Below are positions 11,772 to 22,422 of a stretch of 64,000 nt of DNA, one piece after another. Source of the DNA: Neovahlkampfia damariscottae (taxonomy: Eukaryota; Heterolobosea; Selenaionea; Neovahlkampfiida; Neovahlkampfiidae); contig JABLTG010000021.1 of the NCBI GenBank assembly GCA_016618085.1, positions 62,001 to 126,000 on the forward strand, given 5' to 3'. Each line of letters begins with the position of its first letter. The stretch's first letter is position 1. A model generated the notes under the pieces. That model saw nothing but the letters and a program-made list of their open reading frames with translations. It had not been told where the DNA came from and made no database searches. The position numbers and the translations under genes are program-made.

Positions 11772-13227
11772 TTAATGATTTTTGTTTCTTTGTAGTGTTA
11801 TATTGTTTGGTTTTACTTTCAATTTGGTCAATCCCTGAACTGTTTCCCAATTATCTCCTTGGATCAAACCAAATCGAATGTGATCCTTCAAATTGATTGA
11901 TTTGTCACGATTGAAAAGAGCAAGACATAATTCAAATTCATTGACAATCAATTCATTTTTTGAAGTATAATAATTTATGAAATCATCAGAAACTTGTACA
12001 AAATTGTCATCATGTATAATATCTGAAAATGAACGATAAATGAAATCATTAAGCAAAGATTGAAATTGTTTAATATTAGGATTTGAATTATTCTCTTGAA
12101 TTTTATTCCATAAATGATGATAATTTGAAATACAAATACTTTTTGGAAATTGTTCAAATAATTGAATTTTTAAATGATCAAATGATAATTTATCGATAAT
12201 CAAATACAAATCAATGATATCTTCTTCATCAAATGAAATGGTCATCTTTTGTAAATATGAATACACAGTTTCAAAATATTTCAAATCAAATTCGAATTCT
12301 ATTTCATGCAAACTTGCATTTTTCATCAATAAATCATAGAAATATTGACTCAAAGTTGACAATAATAATTTTGATGTTGGGAATTCTTTTTTCTTGTCTC
12401 CATTTTTGATAATCAATTTGAAATCGTTAAAACAAGTTGAAACTTGTGGTGAAATGTTCAATTGATGTTTCAATGCTGATTCACTTGTCAATAAACAAAC
12501 ACCAGCAATTTGATAATAAGGTACTTCCCTTTTTAAAGAAATATCAATACGAAGTAATGAAGTATATATTCTCTCTTTTGTTTCTAATTTAGGGTTGAAT
12601 TTTCTTGTTCCTTCCAGAGACTCTGGATTACTGGCTGTCCAAATTGGTTTCCAATTTTTTTTTCCATACCTTGTGTTTCCCATTTTTGAGTCATATGGGT
12701 GAGCTGAAATTTTGATTATAGCTCCTGGATTCCAATTTTCAAATATTTCAACTCCAGTTATATATCCTGGCTCCGAAAACTAGTTTAGATTTGAGAATAA
12801 AAAAAATTTAACATACTCCAACTTCAATATACTCTTTTGTAAGCAAGCTATGAGTTGGTTGCCATGATGTAAATGATTTTCCACCTTTGATCATTTTTTT
12901 TAGGTCTGGTACTCTATCAATCAAAACAGACGGTTTGTTTGTAGTCATTGCTGTACTATAACCGAAAATACTCGAGACATATTGATGTTTTACACCATCA
13001 AAATCAATAAAAGATAGAGTTTCATTGTTAGATAAAGACTTGTTATTTGTCTTTGTTGTAGTGGTCTTTTGAATCGGTTTTGTTGTTTTGGGTTGTGAAT
13101 CAAATGTCTTTATATCTACTTTTTTCACTGTGTTAATTTTTTCTTCCAATGCTTCCATTTCTTTGTTTACTTTCATGTTTTGCCACATGGCAATTTGTTC
13201 TTTTATGGTCAGTTTTTTTGTTGACAT
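11772..13227 (-). CDS. Discoidin-like (F5/8C-type) and BTB domain protein
   Basis: Two exons (a 37-base intron near 12780-12817) give 472 aa. The N-terminal 75 residues are Lys/Thr-rich. Residues about 80-205 resemble the galactose-binding/F5/8C-like module of FBXL4-type proteins: SWQPTHSLLTKEYIEVGFSE, then ITGVEIFENWNPGAIIKISA. Residues about 260-360 look like a BTB fold (FKLIIKNGDKKKEFPTSKLL, LLSTLSQYFYDLL). BTB proteins usually serve as Cullin-3 adaptors, with the other domain choosing substrates, so a ubiquitin-ligase adaptor role is a reasonable inference. A CCAAT pentamer lies about 17 bases upstream of the ATG. Confidence 0.75.
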
Positions 13228-13382
13228 TTTTTTCTTTGAATGTTGACCAATAGAATTGATTTTAAAAATAAATCAAATTTGATGGATTCAGTTCTATATT
13301 TAACATTAGATTTCAAGTCAAATCATGTTTTTTTAGCATTTCAAAAATCCACTTTTGGATCAATCAAAACAAAGAATGAGTT

Positions 13383-14814
13383 TTAATCCATATTTTTTAT
13401 TTTATTTTGATAATAAGTTGGAATTCCACCAAACATATTCTTAAACAATTTTTGAGTTGCTTCTTCATCCAAAGCTCTTGTATTTTCAACAGGAGCCATA
13501 AAACCAACCATTTTCTGATGAACTTTATATTTAATTGAACGATCTTTTGTTCTTCTAAATGAATTATTCTTTTTCATATTTCTTGAAATTGCTTTTTGAA
13601 TATTTTCTTTTGATCCTAATGAAGAACCAATATCTTCAATTAAATCTCTTAATAAAACTTGATAGAATTCTCTGTCATCATAGATTTCTTCATCAATCTC
13701 TTCTGCTTCTTCTTTTTCTTCATCTCTTGTTCTCTTCTATTTTATTTTTAGTTTTTTAATTTAATTTTACTTTTCCCAAAATTGATTCGTTGAATAAAAT
13801 CTTTTGTGATTTTTTGATTAAACTGTCTTTATCTTTTAATATTAAACTCATTTGATTTTCTAGACTTGTATTGATTGTTTTGAAGTTTTTATTCGTGATA
13901 TTACCAGAACTTAATTTTGTTTTTCTATTCCATTGTTCTAATGTATCTGTTCTCTTTTTCGAGTGTTTTTCTGCATTTTTTTCAATTTCATTCCATGTTT
14001 TATCTAAAGTTTGATAAGAATTCAATTCTTTTTCTTCTGAAAATTCCTATTTTTAAGTGTTAATTTTCATGTTAATTTTTTTACATTTTTTAAATCAATT
14101 AAATCATTGAGAATTTCAACTAAATCTTGATTTGATTCTTTTAATTCAGATTTAATTGTTTCATTTTTCTTGAAATCTTTCATAATTTCTTTCTAATGTA
14201 ATGTTAAATCAATGTATTCTTAAAAAAATTACTTGTGGAAAACGATTCACAGTTTGCAATGGTTTTTGAAGTAATATTCTTAATTTCAACAAATTATCAT
14301 AAATAATTTTTTGGTTATAAACAGATTTTGCTTTTTGTTTTTCTTTTCTTCTTTCATTTTGTATATTTTCAATAAAATTTGGTTTGTTGATTTCTTCCAA
14401 ATGATTTTGAATTTCTTCACCTTCATTCAATAAATCATCATCTTCTTCATCATCATCCTCTAAATCTTGTTGATATTTTGATTCTTTGTATTCTTTAAAT
14501 TCTTCTAATTCAGTTTTAACTCTTTCAATTTCTTTTAAATCTTTTTCATCAAAAATGTCCAATCCATCCTTTGATTCATATAAATCATTTCTTGAGATAG
14601 ATTTTCCTTCATATCCTTTAACATCTAATTCACTTCTAAGAGGTAATTTTTCTTTTAATTTTCTTTTTTTTTTTGGTTGAACTTCAACTTCTTCTTCAGA
14701 TTCAGTTTCTTTTTCACTTAAAATATATTCATCATCTATATTATCAATATCAACATCTTTTGTTGGTGTAAATAACTTTGATAATTTTTGTGCTTTTGTT
14801 TTTGTTTTGACCAT
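13383..14814 (-). CDS. AATF: AATF/BFR2 ribosome-biogenesis factor
   Basis: At least four exons separated by short introns (near 13740, 14060 and 14200) give about 420 aa. The N-terminus is acidic and lysine-rich. The middle contains the AATF leucine-zipper-like region (RNERRKEKQKAKSVYNQ type). The C-terminus has the TRAUB signature: IYDDREFYQVLLRDLIEDIG, then SIKYKVHQKMVGFMAPVEN. Bfr2/AATF works in the nucleolar small-subunit processome (the ANN complex in humans). The frame opens upstream at TTG (14841); the first ATG (14814) lies just downstream of ATTGG at 14846-14850. Confidence 0.9.
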
Positions 14815-14979
14815 CGATTTTTTTGAAGACCAAACAAGCAAAATGATTGGATAAAAAAAAACAAAGTGAAATATATTTGTTTTCTTATTATTTTATCAAA
14901 AATTATATTCCAAATTTTTTTATTGATAAAATGGAGGCAAACTTTTGTCCAATGAGAATTTGCTCTTTTTCAAAAAATA
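14815..14979. promoter_or_regulatory. Shared divergent promoter, AATF and PPR gene
   Basis: ATTGG at 14846-14850 serves the minus-strand AATF gene, and CCAAT at 14949-14953 lies 26 bases before the plus-strand PPR ATG. A few ATGs in between (for example 14931) open short frames only. Confidence 0.5.
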
Positions 14980-16308
14980 ATGTTGAAGAAGCAAATTTCT
15001 TCAATTTTCAGAAAAAACAATGGAGCATTGATGGAATTCAAAACAATGAAAAAAACAATAGCACATCCAAAAACCACAAATAAAACAGAAACAACAAAAA
15101 TTTTAACAATTAATCAAGAACAGCTGGATTTAGAAAAACATTCAAGAAATTTAAAAAGGAGTGTACTTTCAAATGACAAGTTAAAAGTAAAACAAATACT
15201 TTCATTGCTTGAAAAAAAATACAAGAAAAAGATCTTTATGTTTTATACTCAGGCACTTCAAGTAGTATTTCAAAATAGTAAAAATGAAATGTTGGATATA
15301 ATCACTGATTATATGAAAGAATATGATCAAAAAGATCGAATTTATATATACAATCGAATATTAAAATATTGTTTGAAAACTAGACAACTTGCAAAGGCAA
15401 TCGAAATTTTTGACTTTATTATTCAACCAAATAATCAACATCAACCAAATTCAACTACATTTGAATTGGTGATAGAAATGCATCATATTCTATATACTTC
15501 AAAAACAAAAATTTATTTTGAAATAATGACAAATGAATATCACTTACAACCAACAATCGAAATTTTTTATTTTTTAATCAAAGGATATTTTGGTGAAAAA
15601 AACATTGAATTAGCAAATGAATACTTTGAAATGATTGAGGATTACAATTTAATTCCAAACCAAAAAATTTTTTACACAATGATATCAGGATATTGTCAAC
15701 TAAATAAAATAGAAGAAGCAATGAAACTCTTTGAAATGATGATTCAAAATTATTCATTACAGCCATCAATGGCTATTTGTCATCAAATTTTGAAAACTTT
15801 GTTCCAAACGGAATCAATGAACAAAGAGAGAAGAGGAATTCAATTCTTCAAAGATGTAGTATCAAAGTATAATATAAAACCAGATAAACAATTTTTAGAT
15901 CTTTTTATTAGGAATTTATCAGAAATTGGAGAGATGGATTTGGCAGTAGAATGCTTTGAAATGATGGAAGCAAAGTTTGATATTCGACCAACCATGTTCT
16001 CTTTTGAATCAATCATTAGAGGGTTTTGCGAAGAAAAGAATATGGAAGAAGCAGTAAAATACTTCAATTTAATGAAAGATTATTCAATGATTCCAACATT
16101 TTCAATTTACAAAAGAATGGCAAATGCATTTTCAGAATTGAAGGAGTCAGATATTGCTTCTGAGTATAGTTCCAGAATGACTAAATTAAAAATAGAATAT
16201 AAAACAAAATTAGAAAAAACAGAAGAAAAAACAGAAATTTCTGATAGATTAAGTTCTTTGAGGGAGAGATTAGCGAAGAAATCAATAGAAAAACAAACAG
16301 AAAGTTGA
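14980..16308 (+). CDS. Pentatricopeptide repeat (PPR) protein
   Basis: This intronless frame of 442 aa ends in TGA. The N-terminus MLKKQISSIFRKNNGALMEF is basic, as in a mitochondrial targeting peptide. About seven P-class PPR units follow from residue 120 to 410, for example FYFLIKGYFGEKNIELANEY, FYTMISGYCQLNKIEEAMKL and SIIRGFCEEKNMEEAVKYFN, each ending in a (I/L)xP turn. PPR proteins bind organellar RNA base by base and act in processing, stability or editing. No E/DYW editing domain is present, so a processing or stability role is more likely. The stop is two bases from the stop of the convergent DUF4116 gene. Confidence 0.9.
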   Translation: MLKKQISSIFRKNNGALMEFKTMKKTIAHPKTTNKTETTKILTINQEQLDLEKHSRNLKRSVLSNDKLKVKQILSLLEKKYKKKIFMFYTQALQVVFQNSKNEMLDIITDYMKEYDQKDRIYIYNRILKYCLKTRQLAKAIEIFDFIIQPNNQHQPNSTTFELVIEMHHILYTSKTKIYFEIMTNEYHLQPTIEIFYFLIKGYFGEKNIELANEYFEMIEDYNLIPNQKIFYTMISGYCQLNKIEEAMKLFEMMIQNYSLQPSMAICHQILKTLFQTESMNKERRGIQFFKDVVSKYNIKPDKQFLDLFIRNLSEIGEMDLAVECFEMMEAKFDIRPTMFSFESIIRGFCEEKNMEEAVKYFNLMKDYSMIPTFSIYKRMANAFSELKESDIASEYSSRMTKLKIEYKTKLEKTEEKTEISDRLSSLRERLAKKSIEKQTES

Positions 16309-16310
16309 AT

Positions 16311-17638
16311 TCAGAAGAATAAAAAGTTCATGTCTTTAGTTTTTGTTTGATCCTTTATACTCTTTCCAAATTTCAAAAATCTATCTTTGATTCTTCGAGA
16401 ATAGACCAATCGATGCTTCTTCATATATTGAAAGGTTTCAATTGAAATAAAATCAGTCATCAATTCATCAAGTAAATAATCATATATCAACGGATTCAGT
16501 TTATAACAAGTGTTGAAATAATCTTGTTGATCTCTCCTACCAAAACAAGAAAATAATTCAGGATATTTTTTTAGATTTGGTAAGATATAATGTTCAGCCC
16601 AAGAATTAAAATGATGTCTTTGAATAAGTGACGCTTTATCAAAGTACTTCATGGCTAATGGATTTTTCTTCAAAGCTGTTTCAACAATGAAATGATAATC
16701 ATCATAATTGGAAAAAATTTCCCGTCCATTATAATAATACTTTGATACTCCATCTTTCCTGACATCTCTTGAAACAAATTCCAATGTTAATCCATTATTT
16801 CTGACGGCAGAAAGACAAATTTCCATTTTTGTTTGATATTTTTTTGTATATTTTAATGCAAGTCCATTGTTTTTTACTGCAATTTCAACTACTTCGAATG
16901 TATTTTGGATTTTTAAAGAAGCAAGGGCAAGATATAATCCATTTTTTGATATTACTGATTTCATAATCAATTTATCATTTAAAAGTGATGTGTCTGCATG
17001 TATTATCGCATTAAAATTATTATTTATAGCTATTAAACTAATTGTCTGTCAGATTTCAACATATCACAACAAAATTCAAGAAGAATTCCATTTTTGGCTA
17101 AGCATATTTCAGCTAGATGTTTTTTGCTTCTCATATTTTTTGGAAAGTATTTGAAAATTTCAGGAGATCCTTTCAAAGCAGCTTCACAAATTTTTTTATC
17201 ATTTTGTAAGTCATTTGGTAAAAATTCATAAATTTTTGGATAAGTTTTGACTAAAAACCTGATAAATTCTTTATCATGTGTAACTTCTTTAGCGGCATAA
17301 AGTACAGATTTTGGATTTTGTTCAACAGCAACATGTACAAACTTTGGGTCATTGTTAAATTTTTTTGAAGTGTGCTTGAGGGCTAAACCATCTGATTTTA
17401 AAGCCTCATAAACCAATCTTGTTTTTTCTCTTTGTTCCGGTAATAAGTATTTCAAACCATCTCCGTGAAACGACAATGCTTTTTTTAAAAATTCCAAATC
17501 TTTTTTTAAATCATCAGAAATATATTTTAGAGCAGTTGGGTCATATATAACTATTTTTAAGACGAATTCTTTGTCATCATTAAACTCTGGAAAATTCACC
17601 AGACGTGAATATTTGTTTAACAAAATTTTTTCTTCCAT
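16311..17638 (-). CDS. DUF4116 repeat protein with one frame break
   Basis: Two overlapping frames together encode about 442 residues of roughly 50-residue repeats of the DUF4116 type: EALKSDGLALKHTSKKF, FVHVAVEQNPKSVLYAAKEV, VEIAVKNNGLALKYTKKY and SAVRNNGLTLEFVSRDV. The family is abundant in Naegleria-like protists and in some giant viruses; its function is unknown. The first frame ends at about 17033 and the second continues one base out of register within a TTT run. The span is one base short of a multiple of three, and no GT-AG intron fits. So it is either a sequencing or assembly error in a homopolymer, a young disabled gene, or true frameshifting. Confidence 0.75.
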
Positions 17639-17775
17639 TTTTCAACCAATAATATCCCCAGGTTCAAAATAAAGTTGAATTAAAACAAACAGATTTATAA
17701 AAAGACAAAAAATAAAAAGAAAATTCCCCATCTTTTTTATTGGACCAAATTTTGACTTCAAAAAAACATTGAAGT
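17639..17775. promoter_or_regulatory. Shared divergent promoter, DUF4116 and TPR-MYND genes
   Basis: CCAAT at 17646-17650 is eight bases from the minus-strand ATG. ATTGG at 17739-17743 is 33 bases from the plus-strand ATG. Confidence 0.5.
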
Positions 17776-19767
17776 ATGTACATGCACCATGTTATGAACG
17801 GAATGAAAAAACCAATGAATTTTTCAAAAGGTATGAAACAACATACAGAAAAATATTGCATTGATTGTATTTTGAAAGTTGAAGATCGAAATCAATTGAA
17901 AAAGAAGTTAAATTTTTTATTTCAAGAAATTCCAAAAAAAAATTTTGAAGATGAAAGAATAACAACTATATCACAAATAGCATCATTCCTTTCACATCCG
18001 CAACAATTGTAAAATTAAAAAAAAACACTAACTAAACACTACAGATCCATTTATAATATGGGACTTGTTGAATTCACCAGTTTACTTGAAGCAGGAAATA
18101 TTATTGAATGTTTAGTTAAAATTATAAGTTTAAAAGAAACTGGTGATGCAGACTTTGATTGTTGTGGTTATTATTCAATTGCCATTTTGATAATTTTAAT
18201 TCAAAAACATGATCCATTCTTAGGTGATGATTTTAACTTGAAAAATGTGAAACAATTTTATAAAAATCAAGGAACAACTCATTTAATTCAAATTATAAAC
18301 AGAAAAAGATATTCTTTTGTTGAGAATATCAAGAATTTAATGTTACTTCGTTATTTGACTTTGTATTCACCTATTGTTTCTGATATGATAAAAAATGATT
18401 GTTTACCACATGTTTTTGAAATGTTTAACCATACAACAAAATATGTACTTGGAGAAATTGAAAAATATGGAATTAAAGACAATCAAAAAATTTTACTTTC
18501 AATGGGTGTCGCAGGAACAACATTCACACAATCAGCAGATCCAGACACTGTTAAATTACAAGAACTCAAAGCAAGAGCATTATCAAGAATTGAAGGAATG
18601 AAAGAAAATGCTTCAATGATAATTTCAAATCATTGTTTAACAAAAGAAGGAAGAAATTATTTAATTGAAAGAAAATACTTGAACTATATGTTTGAGTTCT
18701 TGAAAGGAAAATGTGAAGATAGCTCATATCAAGATTTATGTTTTTCTTTTTGGATTGGATTGGACAATTATGTCAAATCATGTGAAAAAGAAGAAATTCA
18801 AACTTTACATGATTTGAAATTGTTTAATTTAGTTGAATCTTGGATGTATAATCCAAATGCAATCACTCAACTTTCAAAGATTTTTTCAATATTGAAAAAT
18901 TTAATTTCAAAAGATCCTGACAGTTTAAAATTATTATTAAAATCACATTTGAATATTATTGATTTGACAAGAGTTTATTTACACTTTAGAGTCGGTGTTG
19001 TTCAAACAAATTCAGTTAAATTTTATGAAGAATTATCAAAACATAAATCATCTGCAAAGTTAATTTCAACTGTGAAAGATGATTGTTTATTTGAATTAAT
19101 TGATGATTATAATGATGAAATTCATGACTTGGGAAAGAAAATTTATGTTAACTTTTTCAAATTTGGATTAAGAAAAAAAAAATTTGGCGACATCAAAAAT
19201 TTTAGAATGAGAGGTGGAAAAATACCACAATACAAAAAAGCAGAAGATTATAAAAAACAAGGAAATGATCAATTTAAGCAACAAAATTATGAAAAAGCTA
19301 TTGAACTTTATGACAAAGGTATTGAATGTGTTCGATATTTTGGTGGTAATTCATGTTTACATATGCTTTATGGAAATCGTTCTGAATGTAGTTTGAGATT
19401 GAAAAATTATCAACAAGCTGTAGTTGATTCATTATATTCATATACATCTCGTGGTGATTCAAATGATATTAAAGATACATTTGAAATTAAAGTATTCATT
19501 AGATTAGGAAAATCATTGACAGAAATTGGTAAAAATTTGGAAGCTGTGAGATGCTATTATGAAGTTTTATATGATCATCCAAGAAGCAAAGAAGTTTTGG
19601 AATTCATTCAAGATATGAAAATGAAAGTGAAGAATAGAAATATTTGTAGTTTTTGTAAGAATTATGAATCAACAATGATGAAATGTTCAATTTGTTATGA
19701 ACCTTATTGTTCTTCTGAATGTCAAAAAGCAGATTGGAAAGAACATAAAATAATTTGCAAAAAATAA
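17776..19767 (+). CDS. TPR and MYND zinc-finger protein
   Basis: Two exons (intron about 18009-18043, containing CTAAC) give about 650 aa. The first 430 residues form a helical, ARM-like region without clear motifs. Three TPR units follow (EDYKKQGNDQFKQQNYEKAI, LYGNRSECSLRLKNYQQAV). The C-terminal 40 residues are a MYND zinc finger: CSFCKNYESTMMKCSICYEP, then YCSSECQKADWKEHKIIC. Similar TPR-MYND proteins act in chaperone assembly or protein methylation, but no SET domain is present here. The role is probably protein-protein interaction; I cannot name an orthologue. Confidence 0.85.
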
Positions 19768-19875
19768 AAATTGATTTTTATGATGAAGAATGTATTTATG
19801 TTTCATAAAAAAAGTAAAAAATAAAAAACCTTTTGTCATTGGTCGGAAATCAACATTTTCATTGGTCAAAAAAAA

Positions 19876-21401
19876 ATGAAGGTGATTCTTTGTTTGCTCT
19901 TTGTTGCTATTGTTTATTCTGCACATGTTTCAATGATTGTCCAAAAAGATGTGTTTAATTATCAAAAAGGATTCCAAAAAGAGAAAGGTAAGATATTTTT
20001 AATGTTAATCTTTCCAAGTTTCTGTTATGCTTTTATTTAAAAAACAAGCAGATTTTAAAGGTCCTCAATTTAAAAAAAATATCAAAAATAAAGAAAGAGG
20101 AGTGGCTGTTCTTGAAGAAGTACAACGTGTTGCAGCTGAAACTCAAAAAAATGTAATTGAACGTTTAAAAAAATTGAAACTTCAATATAAATCATATTAT
20201 GTTCAAAATTGTATTATTGTTGATAATGCAACACCAAATGATATATATACTCTTGCTGATGAACCTGAAATTGAAAGTATTTTATCAAACAATGCTTTTA
20301 GAGTTCCTCTTGAAGAATCAAAAGAAAAAATTTACAAATCAACACCAAATGAACCATTATCTATTGAATGGAATGTTAAATTTGTCAAAGCTGATCAAGT
20401 ATGGGCAAAAGGAATTGATGGAAAAGGGTTTGAAATTATTATTTCATTTAACCAATAGTTTTACAATTGCAAATGCAGATACTGGTGTAGATTGGAAACA
20501 TAGTGCTCTTTTACCAAATTATCGAGGTAATTTAGGATCTACTGTAAATCACAATTACAATTGGTATGATGGTGTCAGAAAAATTTTAAACAAAGATCAT
20601 AAAAATAGATGTGGATACAATACTACAGCACCTTGTGATGATTATGGTCATGGTACTCATTGTATGGGAACATCTGTTGGTGCTAGTTCAACAAGAAAGA
20701 TTGGTGTGGCTCCAGGAGCTAAATGGATATCTTGTCGTAACATGGATGCTGGTAGAGGTTCACCACAAACTTATATTGAATGTTTACAATTCTTTTTAGC
20801 ACCACATGATCTTTCTGGTAAAAATCCAAAACCTGAGCTTAGACCACATTCAATTGGAAATTCTTATGGATGTCCAAGATCAGAAAGATGTGAACCTGAT
20901 TCACTTAAAGCTGCATCAAAAGCATTAAAAGCAGCAGGTGTATTTATGGCTGTTTCAGCTGGAAATGCAGGAAGATGTAGTACAGTAAGAGATCCACCTT
21001 CACATTACAAATCAGTTTTCACTGTTGGAGCTTCAGGAAGAAATACTCATACAATAGCATCATATTCTAGTAAAGGACCTGTAACTATTGATGGTTCTAA
21101 TAGAATTAAACCAGATGTCACTGCACCTGGTAGTTCTGTTACTTCATCTGTTCCAAATAATGGATATAGAGCATATTCTGGTACTTCAATGGCAAGTCCT
21201 CATATCAATGGAATGATTGCATTATTATGGCAAGCTAATAAAAAATTTGACAGAAAAATCAAAAAAACAATCAAAATTATTCAAGAAACATGTTTGAGAC
21301 AACAATCAACAAATTGTAATAGTAATGGGATTCCAAATAATGTATACGGATATGGTTCAGTTGATTTTCTTGCTGCTATTGAAAAAATTAAATCAAAATA
21401 A
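19876..21401 (+). CDS. Secreted subtilisin-like serine protease (S8)
   Basis: Three exons; the introns begin at about 19987 (about 66 bases) and 20429 (31 bases). Residues 1-20 (MKVILCLLFVAIVYSAHVSM) are a signal peptide. An I9-like propeptide follows, then the S8 catalytic domain. The catalytic Asp is in IANADTGVDWKHSALLPNYR, the His in YGHGTHCMGTSVG, the oxyanion Asn in AVSAGNAG and the Ser in YSGTSMASPHING. The RNMDAGRGSPQTYIECLQFF and FLAPHDLSG blocks resemble bacillopeptidase F-type subtilases. The triad is complete, so an active extracellular or phagosomal protease is likely. Two ATTGG boxes (near 19838 and 19860) precede the ATG. Confidence 0.95.
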
Positions 21402-21480
21402 AAATGTTCAATTTCAACACTGATTTTTCTTCTTATTTCATTGGTCAGTCAAAATCTAAAAAAAAACACTTCAAAAAAGC

Positions 21481-22239
21481 ATGGTGAGGAAAATTGTTCA
21501 AAAAGAAACATCAGAAGAAAGAGAAATAAAAATAATAAAAGATGATGATGAAATTAGAAGAATAACATTTGAAGGAGATTCTTATGATACTTTTATCAAT
21601 TCATTAACAGACTATTTTGAACTCAGTAATTTACAAGAAGAATATGAACTATTTTATAAAGACGAAGAAGATGATTTTATTAAAATCTCAACTGAAAAAG
21701 AATTCCACTTAAGTTTAAAAAACCAAAAAAATTCATCTTTGTTAAAGTTCTTTTTGAAAAAAAAAAAAAAAAATACAATCTTCAGTTTTTCAAATGAACT
21801 AGAAATTTCAGAATCAATAAAACAAAAACTTGAAACCAAAGCTCTGAAATTGATGAAAAAAGAAGAAAAAAAAGATTTCAAAAAAGACAAAATACAAAAG
21901 AAAGGAAGGAAATTTATGTGTCGATTTGTTTGTCATAAGACTATAAAAGACAACACATCATTACCTCCAAAATGTCCATTTACAAAAATTTGGACTTTGA
22001 GGAATGAATCAAATGATGATTGGAATGATTGTAAATTGATTTTTATTGGTGGTGACGCTATTGAAGGTGCAAAAGAATCTTCATTGATTAAAGTTGTAAA
22101 ACCTAATGAAGAGGTTGATATTTCTATAAATTTTATTTCGCCTGCTGAAAAAGGACACTATTGCGGTTATTGGAAAATGGTTGATTCAACCAATAGAAAA
22201 TTTGGTCAAAGATTGTGGATCAAAATTAATGTAGAATAG
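21481..22239 (+). CDS. NBR1-like protein with PB1 and FW domains
   Basis: 252 aa as one frame; a 39-base stretch at about 21747-21785 (GTTCTTTTTG, poly-A, then CTTCAG) may be an in-frame intron. Residues about 18-95 look like a PB1 domain (EYELFYKDEEDDFIKISTEK). Residues about 140-252 match the NBR1 four-tryptophan (FW) domain: FTKIWTLRNESNDDWNDCKL, VKPNEEVDISINFISPAEKG and GYWKMVDSTNRKFGQRLW. NBR1 proteins are selective-autophagy receptors. This one lacks the usual ZZ finger and C-terminal UBA, and I see no clear LIR, so it is a minimal form. ATTGG lies about 40 bases upstream. Confidence 0.8.
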   Translation: MVRKIVQKETSEEREIKIIKDDDEIRRITFEGDSYDTFINSLTDYFELSNLQEEYELFYKDEEDDFIKISTEKEFHLSLKNQKNSSLLKFFLKKKKKNTIFSFSNELEISESIKQKLETKALKLMKKEEKKDFKKDKIQKKGRKFMCRFVCHKTIKDNTSLPPKCPFTKIWTLRNESNDDWNDCKLIFIGGDAIEGAKESSLIKVVKPNEEVDISINFISPAEKGHYCGYWKMVDSTNRKFGQRLWIKINVE

Positions 22240-22422
22240 ATCTTTTTTTCAGTTTCCTTTTTATTTTGTACAAAAAGCAATCCTCAAACAAAAGGAATTT
22301 GAAGAAACTCCATTTCTTTTTCTTTTTTTTTCATTTTTCATTTTTGGGATTTCGATTTACCTTGGATGGTATCTAGAATATTTTTTGACTTTTGAATTTC
22401 AAATTCCATCAAATATCAATTT

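Noticed and set aside
10079-14841. Longer N-termini starting at TTG (for example 10079 and 14841)
   Set aside because: The first codon is TTG; the first ATG lies just downstream of CCAAT/ATTGG boxes in each case, which fits the pattern of the window.
20429-20460. Frameshift or pseudogene in the subtilase
   Set aside because: A 31-base intron with normal GT-AG ends joins KGIDGKG to FTIANADTGVDW; the catalytic triad is complete.
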